Assembly (NCBI GenBank): GCA_000442125.1
Contig: KE546966.1
Span: 1,537,471 to 1,601,470, forward strand
DNA length: 64,000 nt
Direction: 5' to 3'
DNA from: Opeltia flavorubescens
Taxonomy: Eukaryota; Ascomycota; Lecanoromycetes; Teloschistales; Teloschistaceae
Shown: positions 26,315 through 39,819 of the stretch, piece by piece
Numbering within the stretch: position 1 is the first letter of the stretch
Layout of the letters: each line of letters opens with the position of its first letter
Made by a program: the position numbers and the translations under genes
Notes under the pieces: generated by a model
What the model was told of the DNA's origin: nothing
Seen by the model: the letters and a program-made list of their open reading frames with translations, nothing else
The model's database searches: none

Positions 26315-29300
26315 AGTTTTTATTTTTTATTTAAACTAATTTTATATAGAAAAATATTAATATATATATTTATAAACTTTTATTTTAATATCAATTAAAA
26401 AATTTTATTTTATTAAAAATATATATATTAATTTTAAATTAAAAAATTAAACCTAAATTAAATAATAAAAAAAAATATGATAGAAAAGTTAATTAAATAA
26501 TATAATAAAAATAATTAGTTTAATATATAATTAGATTATTAAATTATTAGAATTATTTAATTATATTTATTTTAAAATTTATTTATTAATTATATTATTT
26601 TTAAATAATTTTTTAATTTTATAAATAATACTAATTTTATAAAAAAAAATATTCAAAAAATTAATATTAAAGTTTTAAATTGTAACTATTAATAAAATTA
26701 AAATTAAAAATAAAAATATTATTAATATATTATTATCCAAAACTTTTATAAATTAATTTCTTTTATTTTTATTATTTCTAAAATTAAAATAAAAGTTAAA
26801 TATATTAAAAATTTTTATATAAAATTTATATTTAAATAAAAAATATATAATAATATTTATTTAAAATATATAAAAGCTTTCCGATTTATTATTTTAATAT
26901 ATATTATTATAGATTTTTTTAAATTTATTTATTTAATAAAATAAGTAAATTATTATAAATAATTTTTAAAAATATATTTTTAAATTATATAGCTTTTATT
27001 ATAATAATTAATAAAAATTAAAAGTAATTTACATTTAATATTTAATTTAATTTTTATTATTTATATTTTAATTATAGATAATTATATATTAAATTTTGAA
27101 AAGTTATAAAAATAAAAAAGTTTATAATATTATAATATTTAAACTAGAATAATAATATAAATAATATATATTATTTATAAAAATTTTTTATAGTATATTT
27201 ATTTTTAATTTAAAACTGTTATAATTAAAAAAATATATTATTTAAAAATAAAAAATCTATTAAAATAAAAAATACGCGTTTTTTTTAAATTATATAAAAA
27301 TTATATTAATAAATTAATTAAAATAGATTTATTTTAAAAATATTTTTTATTTTTTAAATTTATTTTTATATAATATATATTATTTAATAAATTTTATTTT
27401 TAATTTTTATAAATTTTATAGATTTTATAATTTTTTTTTATTAATTTTAATAATTTTTCTTATATACAATTTTATTATAATATTTATACTTAATTTTTAT
27501 TTTAAAAATTTTTTTTTTATTATATTAAAATAAATTTTATAAAATATATTAAAGTTATTTATTTTAAAAATTTATTTATAAAACTTTAATATTTGAATAA
27601 TATTAAAATTAAAAAAATTAATATATAACTATTTAAATATATTAATTATTCAAGAATAATTTAATATTTATATACGTTTAGTTATTTATATAAAGTTTTT
27701 ATATTTAATAAATTTTTAATTCTATTAAATATTAGAAAATTTTAAATTTTTTGATTTTTATATTATTAACTATTTTATATTAGAATTAATATATAATTAT
27801 ATTTTAAATTTTAAACTTTATTCTATCTTTACAAATTTTCTAAACTTTTTAATATATTAATATATTCTCTCTAAAATATATATATCTATATATATATTTA
27901 TATATTTTCTTTTTTTTATAAAAATTCTAATATAAATAATTAAAAAAAGATTTTAAAATTAATAAATAAAATAATTTTAATATTTAATAAATTTTTTTTT
28001 AATTTTTTTAAAATTTTAATTTATATTAATTAAATTATTTAATTAACCGGATCTTTTAAATAAAATTTAAACCCGAATTTGATTTAAATTGAATAAAAAA
28101 ATTTTAAAATCTAATTTAAATTAAATAAAGTTTTAATTAGATTAAACTTTTAATAAGTTAAATTTTAATTGTATTCAATTTTTAATATATTATTTTTAAA
28201 TTAAATTAAATCTAATTAAATTATTTAAAGTTTATTTAAATTTAATAATATATTTTATAATATAAATTTTATAATATTTAATCTTTATATTATAAATTAA
28301 ACTATATTAATAATTATAACTATTAATTTAAAAAAAAACTTTTATTATTGTATTATATTATTTATATTTAAATATAAAACTATATTTAATAGTATATAAA
28401 ATTTATAATTGCAAATTTAATCTAGTTTTTTTTATAAAAAAATTTATATAAATAAATTTAGTAAAAAATTAATACTAGATTTATTAATTAAAAATATATA
28501 TTCAAAACAATTAATTAATTATATTTTAAATAAAAGTTCTAGTATATTTATTATATTAATAGATTTATCTAAAAAAAATATAAATAAAATTAAATAATAA
28601 TAAAAAAAATTTAATTTTAGTATTTAATTTTAATATTTTAGATTAAAAGCGAATATATTTAAAAAAAAAGTAATATTTATAAAATTATTTAAATTAAATA
28701 ATAAATGATTTTTATAATAATTCGAATTAAAAATATTTTAATATATTAATATACCTTTTATAAATATAAAAACAAAACTTAAAATTTAAATTTAAATAAA
28801 TTATATTAATTTTTAATAATAAATTTATAATTATTTATAAAAATTATTTTATTGTTTTTATTTTATTGAATTTTTTAATTATAAATAAATATTTAATTAC
28901 TAATTTTTGATAAAAATTTAAATAATTACAATATTATTTTTTTATTAAAGCAAATTTTAAATATATAAAAATATTAAATAATATTTCAATATTAATATAT
29001 TATAAATATATAATTTAAAAAAAAAATAATATAAATAATAATAAAAATTTTAATTAAAATTTTTAAAACCGCTAATAATATAAAATTTTATATAATTCGA
29101 TTTTTTTTAATAAATTATTAATAATTTTATTTTTTAAAATTTTTTTTATATATTTTATTTCAATATAAATTTTGCTAATTAAATAAATTAAATTATTTAA
29201 ATTAAAAGAATTTATATTAATATTTATAAGAGATTTAGTAATAAATTATATAATATAAATCGAGTTTGTTTTTTAATAAATATTTTATTTAATTATTTAA

Positions 29301-29479
29301 AAGTTTTATATTTAAAAGTACTAATATATTAAATTAATAATTAATATTATTTCAAAATTTATTAATTAAATCTACTTTTTTTATAAAAGAATTAATAAAT
29401 AAAAGGTCCAGCTAATAAAAAAATTGATTTCTACCCGCTTATCTATTAGCTACAAGCTGCGTTCTAGAAGCGAGGAATA
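26252..29479. other. very AT-rich desert with no recognisable gene
   Basis: This has the same texture as 18176-22632: extreme AT content, some CA and TG present, no domain or RNA visible. It opens with a 32-bp tandem repeat (26251-26314). Around 28060-28260 there is a simple-sequence-like area with repeated variants of AAATCTAATTTAAATT. These may be the remains of very old transposons. Confidence 0.55.
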
Positions 29480-29605
29480 CTAAAATTTATCTAGATTTTA
29501 TAGTTAAAATAAGTCAGTTAATTTTATATATAATAGTATATAAAATAGTTTTATTTAAAGCGCGTAGTAAGCGTATTTTAAAATTATAAAAATTTTAAAT
29601 TTTAA
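29480..29605 (-). repeat. partial E-like repeat (copy 8)
   Basis: The stretch from TTTTATAGTTAAA to TATAAAAATTTT follows the middle of the minus-strand E copies, including TTTTATATATAATAGTATAT and a match to the AAGCGCGTAGTAAGCGTATT block. Its left flank (29400-29479) is GC-richer but does not match E, so this may be a related family or a truncated member. Confidence 0.45.
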
Positions 29606-29639
29606 AGTAATATTAATTAAGCTATTAGTTATAGAAAGT

Positions 29640-32600
29640 TTTTACTAGTAATTTAGTTTAATACGATAAGAGTTTATTAATAAAACTAATAGTTAATAGA
29701 ATTTTTAATCTATAACCATTTTAATTTTAAAGAATAATTATTCTTTTATTATTTAATCGAAGCGATTTTATTATTTTAACGATATATTCTCTAATATAAA
29801 TAATAATATAGAATTATTATCTTCTTTTAATCCTTTTCTAGAAATAATATATTTAAAATATTATAATTCCTTTCTAATTATAAACTATATATTTATATAT
29901 TTAAAAAAACCTTCGTTTAAACTACTATTTATATATTTTAATTATTAATTAAAAATTAGTTATTATTTTATAATACTTATTTCTATTAACTTTTTAGACC
30001 GATATTTAAAAATACAAACTACTAGGTTCTATTAATAATAACGCACGCTATATTACCTATATAACTAAAATAAAAAAAATCTAGCTAGATTTTTTACTTT
30101 AAACGCTTTCTTTTAAATAGATTTAAATTATTATTCTAACTCTATTAAATTTATTATTTCCTATTTATTATACCCTCCTTTAAATTTTATAAAGGCCTTT
30201 TATTATATTTTCGCTGTTTTTTATTATATCTATTACTATTTATTATACGCTTTTATAATATTTCTTTTTTTTTCGTTTTATTATCCTCGCCTCTAACCTA
30301 GTAATTATTTAAAAGTAGGTAAAATAATAAAATTAGCTATTAATATTACTTTAAATACTTTTAATATTATATCTATTATATTAAATCTAATAGGCTAAAT
30401 CGGAGCTATAAAGGTTTAAAAAACTAGTTAATTATATTTTTAACTTTTTTAATATAGCCTTTAAAGATAATATTAAAAATAAATTAAAATAAAAAAAAAT
30501 TTAAGTAAAAAAAGACTTAATAAAGTTAGATAATAATATTAAAGTTATTTTTATAAATACTAGTATAAATAAAATTTTAAAATAAAAATTGTTAATATTA
30601 AATAATAATAATAAGGCTTTTTTACTAGATTTTGGTTAGAATAATATTTTAATATTATTTTTTAATAATAATAAAGTTTTTATAATAGATTCTAATTAAA
30701 ATAAAACTTTAGTATTATAATTTTTTAAATTAGATAATAATAAAGATATTTTTTTTATAATAAGAGTTTAATATATTTAAATATTAGTTTAACTAGAATT
30801 TAGGAGTTTATAATAATAAAGAAGGTTTTATATAGCTTTTATAAATTAAGATAAAAGTTTATAATACGCCTCGCGGTCCTTTTTAAAGGATTTTTTAATA
30901 TAATAAAAAAAAGTTTAATAATAGCTAGATAATTATAAAAAATCTAAATATTTAAATAGAACTTTATTTTTTAAAACCTTTTTAATTATTAAAAAATATT
31001 TATTTTTATTATAAGGCTTATTAATATTTTAAGAAATATATAACAATAAATTTATAATTTTAAATAAAATATTAAGATTGCTACTTTAATAAAATTATAT
31101 TATAGTATATATAAATTTTAGAAAGTTATTTTATTAAAAAGCTAAACTATATATTTAAATTAATTAGTAAAAATATTTTTATAATAAAAAAAAATAATTA
31201 AAAAAGCTATTTATTAATTAATAAATAAAGTTAATAAAAAAAATAAATATAATTAAAATAGTTTAATATTCTATAATACTTTAATTAGTTATAATAATAC
31301 TCTTTTTTTTATTAATAAAGCTACTATTATTAATTATAAATATAATATTTAATTAACTTTTTGTATAATAGGAGATATAAAATATTTAATTTTAAATATA
31401 CTTTTTAAAAAAAGCGACGCTTTTAAATTTATATAAATTTATATAGTTAATAATAGTTAAAAGGTATATTAATAGTATTTAAAATTAGATTATAATTAAA
31501 TTATAATAGATATTTAAATTTTATAATCGCTTTAAAATATTATAAGGAAGACTAACCTATATATTATAATATATATTTATATAAAGCGGCGAATTAAGTA
31601 GTTAATAAATTCTAATTTAATTTTATATTTAATATAATATAATTTTTTTATAGTTTAAAAAAAAAGATATAATAAGTCTATTTTAAATAAAATCGCTATA
31701 TTAATAGTAATATCTAGTAATAACAATATTTTTTAATATTTTAATAGGTATAATTTCGTTTAATAAATTTATAATAGTATTTTATAATAGATTTTTTTTT
31801 AATACTCCTTTTATATATTATTAAAATATTTACTTTTATTTTTTTATAATAAATAAAGCTAAAATAAAAATATACTTTTTTATAGATTTAAAGGCTATTA
31901 TAATCTATAAATAAAGCGGTATATTTATAATCGGCTAGAAAATAATAAAATTAAAGACTTTTCTAATAATAGAGATAAATATAGTATAATAGATAAACTC
32001 GTTAGTAATAATAATTAGTATAATTAAATAAACTAATATATTAAAATTAAAAAAAGCTAGTATAATAAAAATAAAAAAAATAAAAATAATAAAAATTAGA
32101 AAATAAAGAATCTTAAAGCGATATTAATATATAAAAAAAAATAATTTAAGTAAATTATTTAAAAATAGCTTTATTATTATATAATATAAATATATTTATA
32201 TTTTTAGAACGTATTTACGGTGATTTTATTATATAATTACTACGTTTTAATATATACTTTATATAATTAACTTATATATTAAAAGCGCCTTAGTAAATTT
32301 AATCGTTTATTATATTTTAATTAGTTTTTTTAATATTTTACTATTAATATTACGTTTTATATTAAATTTAATAATTTTAATTATATTTATTAAAACTAAT
32401 AAACATTTTATATTAATTTTTATAATAGTTTTATAAATTATTTAAAATAAAATATAAATTTAGTAATATTAGAAATAAAATAATTTTTTTTTAACTATTA
32501 TAGTAGTTTATAATATATAAAAGCTTAGAAATAAAATACCGTCGCTTTAATTTATAATTTTAATAAACCCCTTTTTTTTTATTTTTATTTATAATTTTAA

Positions 32601-34546
32601 TTAAGAAGAGATTAAAAGGAATATTTATTTTAGTTAAATATTTAAATAACGGTTAAATTTTATTATTTATATATTCTAATTAAAGTTTTAAAAGTTAATA
32701 TAAAATTTTATAAAAAAATATATTATAAACGAATATTATAGCTATATATACGTTATTAAATTTTAGAAAAGAAATCTTTTTTACGCCTATATCTTAATTA
32801 TTTTAAATTTTTTTAAATATTTTAATTTAAATAATATTAATAACATTATTTAAACTATTATCCCTGATTTTAATAAAGATCCCGATTTTTTTAAATAGAT
32901 AAAATAGTATATAATTTATAAAAATTATAAAAAAAAATCGATAGCTTTTATAAAAATATAAATAAGCGGTATATAAAGTTTTTTTTTTAATTAAAAACTA
33001 ATATTTTTAATTTAAACTACTTTATTAATTTTTTTTAATATTACTAATCTATTTAAAAGTCTATAAAAGGAATATTATAAAATAATATATAAATAGTATT
33101 CTATAATTAATATCTATTTATAAAGTTTTATATCTATATTAAATTAAGGTTTATACCTTATTAAAATCGATAAGCTATCTTTATAAATATATTTATACAA
33201 GAAAAAATTCTATTAATAATTAAGCTATATTTATTTAAAAAATAAATCTATAATATTCTAACGGTATATAGAATAATAAGATATTTATTAATAAAATTAT
33301 ATTCTTTTATTTAAATAAATAGATAGGATTATATAAAGTTTATTAAAAGATTTTAAATTTTTTAATAAAAGGTTTTAAATTTTTAATATAATATTTTATA
33401 ATTTATTCAAAAAATAAATAACGTATAACTTTTAATTTTAAAATAAAAATAGCGGCGGTTTTAATATATAAAAAAAATTTTTATTAAATAATTTTAACCG
33501 AATTTTTTATTATAAATTAATAAATAAAAGAAATAAAAGAATAAAAGTTATAGTAGCTATAATAATTAAAAACTTAAAAAGTTAACTCGCGCGAATACTT
33601 TTATTATAATTTTTTATAAACGTTTATCTAAAATTAAAGCTATAAAAAATAGAAAATTTATTAGCNAGGGTATATAATAGGGTATATTTATTTTATAAAC
33701 TTTAAATCTAGCGATTTTTTTTATATATAGTACTTACTTATATATAGAAAAGGTATAATATTTTTTAATAATTTTAAAATTATTTTTATTTTTATTTTTA
33801 ATAAAAAAAGTAATAGAATTAAATAGAAGTTAAAGAAATAAAAAAAAGCGTATATAATTTTTAATCTAGCTAGTAAAAACTGGAAATAATATAATTATAT
33901 ATAGGAGGTAGTAAAGATTTTAGTTATTATAATAAAACCCCGAAGTTTTTTTATAATAATATTTATAGAATATAATCTAGTTAAATTTATATATCTATAA
34001 AACTTTTTTAAAAATAAATAAATTTATTATTATACTAAATCTGTATTCATTTTATAGCGAAATTATAACTAAAAATTATTTTTTAATATATTTTATTATA
34101 TAATTTAAATTTTTAAAAAATTATAAAAGGATTATAACCTGGAATTATAATAAGCTTTCTACTATCTCTAATAATAATTTAAATAGTTTTTAAAACCGCG
34201 ATAAATAGCTAATTTTATATTAAATAGGAGTCCTTTTAGATTAAATAATTTAATTAAAAAAACTTTATATATTAATTAACTTCGACTTATTAATTTTAAT
34301 AATCTAATTTAATAAATTTTTAATAGAAATTAACTAGTTAATATAAAAATAGAGGTAATTAATAGTAATATAAAATATAATAAAATTAAAATAAGTTAAA
34401 TTTAATTATAATTAATAAATTATTATTAAAGCTATTATAAAAGCGGTTATTAATAATAAATTTTTTAATAAATATTCTAATAATATAAATATATACTCTA
34501 ATTTTCTTTTATTAAATAGTTCTAGTAGTATTAATAGAATCTTTAT
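29640..34546 (+). mobile_element. Helitron relic, cut within the helicase P-loop region
   Basis: This is the relic of a rolling-circle transposon. Reading the plus strand in several frames, conserved Helitron segments appear in the right order. First is an N-terminal Helitron-like domain (about 31260-31560). Next is a block like YDPLHYPLLFPYG at 31803-31850. The Rep segment YNxYLL.KF is near 33100-33150 and SISYLYKYIY is at 33163-33195, the area of the second catalytic tyrosine region. The segment GYIIGYIYF is followed by FYI(stop)YLLIYRKGIIFF at 33669-33768. Finally a Walker A-like stretch, FLLLNSSSSINRIF, lies at 34503-34544. The replacements in that P-loop (G to S or N, T to I, P to S) are mostly what C-to-T and G-to-A changes give. 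The helicase after the P-loop is missing; an E repeat begins at once. The 5' end is not located. There are many stops and frame changes. Confidence 0.7.
30520..30790 (+). repeat. imperfect 60-69 bp tandem repeat upstream of the Helitron Rep region
   Basis: Three to four imperfect units run in a row, each opening with a variant of GATAATAATAAAG and carrying a TTTTATAATAGATTCTAATT-like middle. Successive offsets are about 60 and 69 bases, both multiples of three, so the array may have been part of a coding sequence. Confidence 0.5.
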
Positions 34547-34878
34547 ATAAATATAAACCTTATCGGTTAGTATTAAATAAAAGTAGATATATTTCGGGCT
34601 TAACGCGTTTTCGTATTTTGACCACTAAAACAGCTGGTTTTTTTATAGTTTAATGACTCTACTAGTTTCGTATATAATAGTATATATAGTAGTTTAGTTT
34701 AAAGCGCTTAATAAGCGTATTCTAATAGTATAAAAATTCTTAAAATCGGACNAAAACTNGTAGNNTTATANTATATANAAGTTTTAGGCGTATTAAGCTG
34801 GCTGGGAACTGGCTCCTAGCCCTACTAGCTGCCAGCTGCCAGCAGCAAAATCCTAGTGGAACGGTGGCCCAGTACTAG
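34547..34878 (-). repeat. E repeat copy 5, truncated at its TA-tail side
   Basis: This minus-strand copy lacks about the last 40 bp on the TA-tail side and begins directly after the Helitron P-loop region. Its other end, GGTGGCCCAGTACTAG, abuts the left terminus of element T within a base or two. Several undetermined bases lie at 34752-34790. The truncation and the shared junctions suggest a rearrangement at this spot. Confidence 0.85.
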
Positions 34879-35472
34879 TATATTTATAATTAAAAAGGAA
34901 TAAAATAGAAATAAATTAAAATAAAATTATATTAGAATATTATAACTACTAGACTATAAAAATTAAATAATAAAAGCTTAAAAATAAGAATATATATATT
35001 ATATAAAATTATAAATAACCTTTAATCAAAATAAAAACTATTATTAATAGAAATTCGATAAGTATTAGATAGAATTTTAATAAATATTAGATAAACTTTC
35101 GATAGATATTATTAGATAGAAATTCGATAAATATTAACTAGGATTTCGATAGATATTAGATAGGATTTTAATATAGTTTCTATTAATTAATCAAAAGTTT
35201 TAAAATAAATTTTATATTATATAATTAAAAATAATATTTATTTTAAAATAAATAATCGGTAGTATTTTAATAATTTTTAATAGTATTTCGATATAATTTA
35301 AATATAATACTCTAACTAATTTTTATAATAGGAATAAAAATAAAGTTTTTATTTTTAATTTCTAAAATTATTAGTATTTTATTAGTAATTCAATAGAATT
35401 TCGATAATTATAAAATAAAATCGTTAAAAAATATTTTTTTAAAAAAATATCGGGCTTCTTTTATAAATATAA
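34879..35472 (+). repeat. left terminal inverted repeat of element T
   Basis: This arm pairs with 52749-53352 in reverse. It contains a minisatellite of about 23 bp units at 35049-35175, variants of ATTCGATAAATATTAGATAG, and near its inner end a palindromic stretch built on AAAAAATATTTTTTTAAAAA followed by CGGGCTTC. Confidence 0.88.
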
Positions 35473-35905
35473 TAACTATTTTCATTAAAAAAATTTAAAT
35501 ATTATAAAAAAAATATAATTTTTATTTGATTTTTAATAAAATAAATTATATAATTATTTTAATTTAAAAAAAAATATTTAAAATTAATGTTTTAAAATTT
35601 AAAAAAAAATATTATATTATATTTTTACAAAATCTTAAAAAAAAATATAAAAAGAATAATTATTATAATTTATAAACTAGTATATTTTAATAACAATATC
35701 TTTTAATTTAAAATATAAAATTCTATTAATAAAATAAATCTTTTTTATTTTTTAATTACTTTATTTTATTTTAAATGTAAAATATAATTATTATTTTTGA
35801 TTATTATAATTTATTTTATTTATAATAAATTTAAATAAATCCGATTTTATTAATAAATTTTTTTATAAAATTAAATATTTATATAATTCTAGTAGAGAAT
35901 ATTTG

Positions 35906-36155
35906 TAAAAAGAATACAATAGCAGGGAAATTGTATAGAAGTATAGGCTATAGTCTAGCATCTTACTATTATATATACGGAGCTATATATAAAAAATATA
36001 TATATATTAATATCTAGAAAGCTATAAATATTAAAAGGAATTCTTTTAACTATATAGATTCTTTTTTCTACTAGTATAACGTAGCGATTTAATATTTTAG
36101 TAAAAATTATATAACGGCTCTTTAATATTATAATAAACTAGATTATTATTAACTA
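35906..36155 (-). repeat. 3' LTR of element B2
   Basis: This is homologous to the other B LTRs (3406-3655, 11213-11463, 51002-51252, 58943-59191). It is followed inside the element by a run of T and C, which on the element's own strand is a polypurine tract. Confidence 0.85.
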
Positions 36156-39100
36156 TAATAATATTTTTTCTTTTTTAATAATATCTTTATTATTTTATAA
36201 TTAAGCGATATATATATAATAAATAGCTAAGCCTTTTATATAAAGCGCGCGTATTTAAACGCGTATAAGTTAAATTAATAACTTAAAAGTACACGATACT
36301 AATATACGTTTATATATAATAAGTTTTATTAATAAATATAAAATATATAAATAGCTTTACTTTATATATTAAAAATTATTCGGTATTAATATTAATACTA
36401 ATTATTATATTAAAATATATTATTAATATCTTTTAATACTTATTAAATACTTGTAATAAAATATATTTATAGAAATTAATATCGTTTATTAATTTTATTT
36501 AATGATTATATTATATTATTATAATTATAATAATTTAAAGCTATTAAATTCTAAATAATTTAATTTATATTACTAATATTATAAACCTTATATTAAATAG
36601 AGTAATTCTATCTTTTATATATTAATATATAATAAACGTTTTTTTTTTAATATAAACCTTTTTTTTAATTTAGATTTTTATTATTTTTACTATAATTTAC
36701 TTTTATTTACCAGTTTTCCTTTTTTATAAATTTTTTCTAACTTTTATACTTTTTATTATAGATTCTAAAGCTCTTAAAACTTTTATACCTAAAAAGATTT
36801 TTTGAAATATATAAGCGCCTAATACTCTAATATTACTAAATAATCTAGTTATATAAAAGATTTATTATTATTTATATATTAAAACTAGTATTATAGTATA
36901 TATCGCTTATTTAATATTATTATTTAATAACTTTTAATAAAAAATAAATAAATAATAATTTTATTATTTATTATATTCTTATCTATAATATAAAATCTCG
37001 CGTTAGCTTTAATTATTATACGCGTTATTTTAAATTTTATAAAAAATATAAATTTATATATTAAGTTTATATATTATAATAACTTTTTTAATTTATATAA
37101 ATTCTTTAAAAATTTATTTCGATTATTAATAAAATAACCTCTACTATTATTACTATTAATATTACTAATAAAAATAAGAAATTATATATTCTATACTACT
37201 CGCGCGTTATCTTCCTTTTATTACAAATAAATCGAGATTTAAAAAAAAGCTAAAACGTAGTAAAAAAAGACTATTAGTATTTTTAATATTATTAAAGCTA
37301 TTTATATTTTAAAAAAATCGATCAAAATAGATATTAATATAATATACCTTATTATACATTTACTCTTTTTATATAATTTTACTCACTAATCTTATACTAA
37401 AATTATTTAGATTTTTTAGCTATTAAAAAGGAGTAATTAAATTTAATTAGAAAAAAAGATATTTTTATTTTTAAAAATAAAGTAGAAAAAGGCGATATTA
37501 TTATATAATTTTTATATTTATTTAACGCTTTATATTTATTTTTAGTATCTATTTTTATATAATTTTTTTATATTCTATTTTTAGGTTTATATCACCTTGA
37601 AATAGTTATAATTTTAAAATTTATATTTTAATAAGACCTTTTTTTAATTTTAATCTTTTTTAATAATATATTTTATAAAATATATTTTTTAATATATATT
37701 CTACTAATAAGTTTTAATAAATAAATAAAATTTCGTTTCTATTACTATTTTATTTTTCTAGTATTATTTATTACCTTACTTTTACGTTTATATATAGTTT
37801 AATTATAGTTTATTTTTTTTTCATTTTTTTTTTAAAAAATCTATTTTATTATTATTTAATAGTTTTTTAAAATGGATATAATAGAAATCCTTTATATATT
37901 CGCTAGCTCCTAATATTTTTAAGCGTTGAGCTAGCTATTATTTTCGGGGTTATAATTAAACTATTTTACTAGATAATATAATTTTTTTTAATACTATTTT
38001 AAATTAAATATTTTTTTTATTTTATATTATTCTTTACTATCGATAAGTAAAAATAGTAAATTTTTTTTACTTCTCTTTTCTACTATTATATATAGTTCGA
38101 GAAGAGAAATATAAAAAATAAAGTAGATATAACTTATTAATACTAGAAATTCTAAATAGTATAACTATAAACTTATTAATTCTATTACTTTAAAAAGTTT
38201 ATAGAATTTATAATCTAGTTTTTTTAATAGCCTTATTATTTTAATATTACACCTATTTAATTATATTATATTACAAACAGTAAACAATTTTATAGAATAT
38301 CTTTATTTATAATATTTAAATTATCTTTTTATTATTACTTTTTATTAATTTTTAAATTAAATATATATATATATATATATTTTTTTAGTATATTAATACA
38401 CGTTAAATCTATTATATTTAATATTATTAATTTCGATATCGTTCTTTAAATTAGAATATTTACTAATAGCGGCGAAAAATAACGTTATATTAATAAAAGT
38501 ATACTGATTATTATTATATATAAATTCTATAAAAAGTAGCTATTTATTTTAATTATTTTTATTATATTTAATAAAATCTTTTAGAAATTATTTTAAAATT
38601 TAGTTTTATTATTTAATTTATTTATTAATTTATAAATAAAAAGCAATATTTAATAATATTTAATTTTTAAATAATAGTAAAAAAAAGACTAAAATTATAA
38701 AATAAAAAAAGTCCTTTAATTAAAAATTAGTAATTTAAATATACTATAATAGCTATATATTTTATTAATAAAAATATCCGCTAGCTCTTTTAAAAAAATA
38801 ATTCTATAGTATAAAATATATATAATAAGTTTTATATAGTAGTTAATTACTATAAGAATCGAATTATATATAATATAAAGGCGTTTATAGAAAAATAAAT
38901 TAAAAATAAAGCTTATAATTAAATTATTAAATTTTTTTAATAATTCTTTTAGTAGTTATATTTCGCTATATATTTTATATCTTATAAATTTTATTTAATA
39001 TTATATATTAAAGATATATATATAATATTTAATACTTTTTATTATATTTAATTAAAAGTATTTTTCGTAAATAAATTCTAATATTTTTTTATAATAAAGG

Positions 39101-39686
39101 TAAATTATTATAAAATTATTATAATTATATTTAAAAGCTTTTTATCTAATTATATTAAAAGGTAAATACTATTTTTTATTATAATAAAATAATTTTTAGT
39201 TCGTATATTATTTATAACCTTTATAAAGTTATTCTAGTACTATATAATCGCTTAACGAAATATTAAATAAATTTTTTTTAAAAAATACTAATTTTCTAGC
39301 CGTATTATTAAATTCTTAAAATCCTTTTATAATATAGTAGAAAAATAATAGAAATATATTATACGTATTTTTTAATACTATTCTTTTAATAACTTACTAC
39401 TTCGATTATAAATTTTTAAAGCTATTAAAGTTATTTAAAAAAACCGACTAAATATTATTATATATAATAGTACTTGGTTTATAAAAAACCTTTTACTTTT
39501 TATATACTTTAAAAATATAAGTTTTTATTAATATTTACCTTTTTTTTATTTTAAAAAATTTCTTTTTAGTTATAAAAAACGGAGTCGACGCTTTTATATT
39601 ATTCCTTAAAATATTTTTATTTTTTTTTCTATTAATATTAAGGGTATCTTTTAATAATAAAAAGATATAAATAATATAATATTATC

Positions 39687-39819
39687 TGTTAAAATACGTG
39701 TGCAGATCAATCCTAACGTTATATAACCCCAGCTACTTCGGACGAAACCGTATATATAGCTAGAGCTTTCGTCCTATTTAGAACAATTAAGCAAGTATTT
39801 TATATACGTGATTTTAACA
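39687..39819 (+). repeat. left LTR of element D
   Basis: This 133-bp repeat keeps the TG...CA ends and a 9-bp inverted tip, TGTTAAAAT / ATTTTAACA. It differs from the right LTR at roughly 17 positions, mostly C/T or G/A. The sequence just inside, GGTTATAAGCCCGGAG, is in the place of a primer-binding site; I cannot assign the tRNA. Confidence 0.92.

Noticed and set aside
28060-28260. Telomere-like or satellite array
   Set aside because: The repeated AAATCTAATTTAAATT variants are irregular and have no fixed period; they do not resemble TTAGGG-type telomere repeats.
35049-35175. CRISPR-like array
   Set aside because: The 23-bp units follow one another without spacers and are mirrored in the other arm of element T, so this is a subterminal minisatellite.
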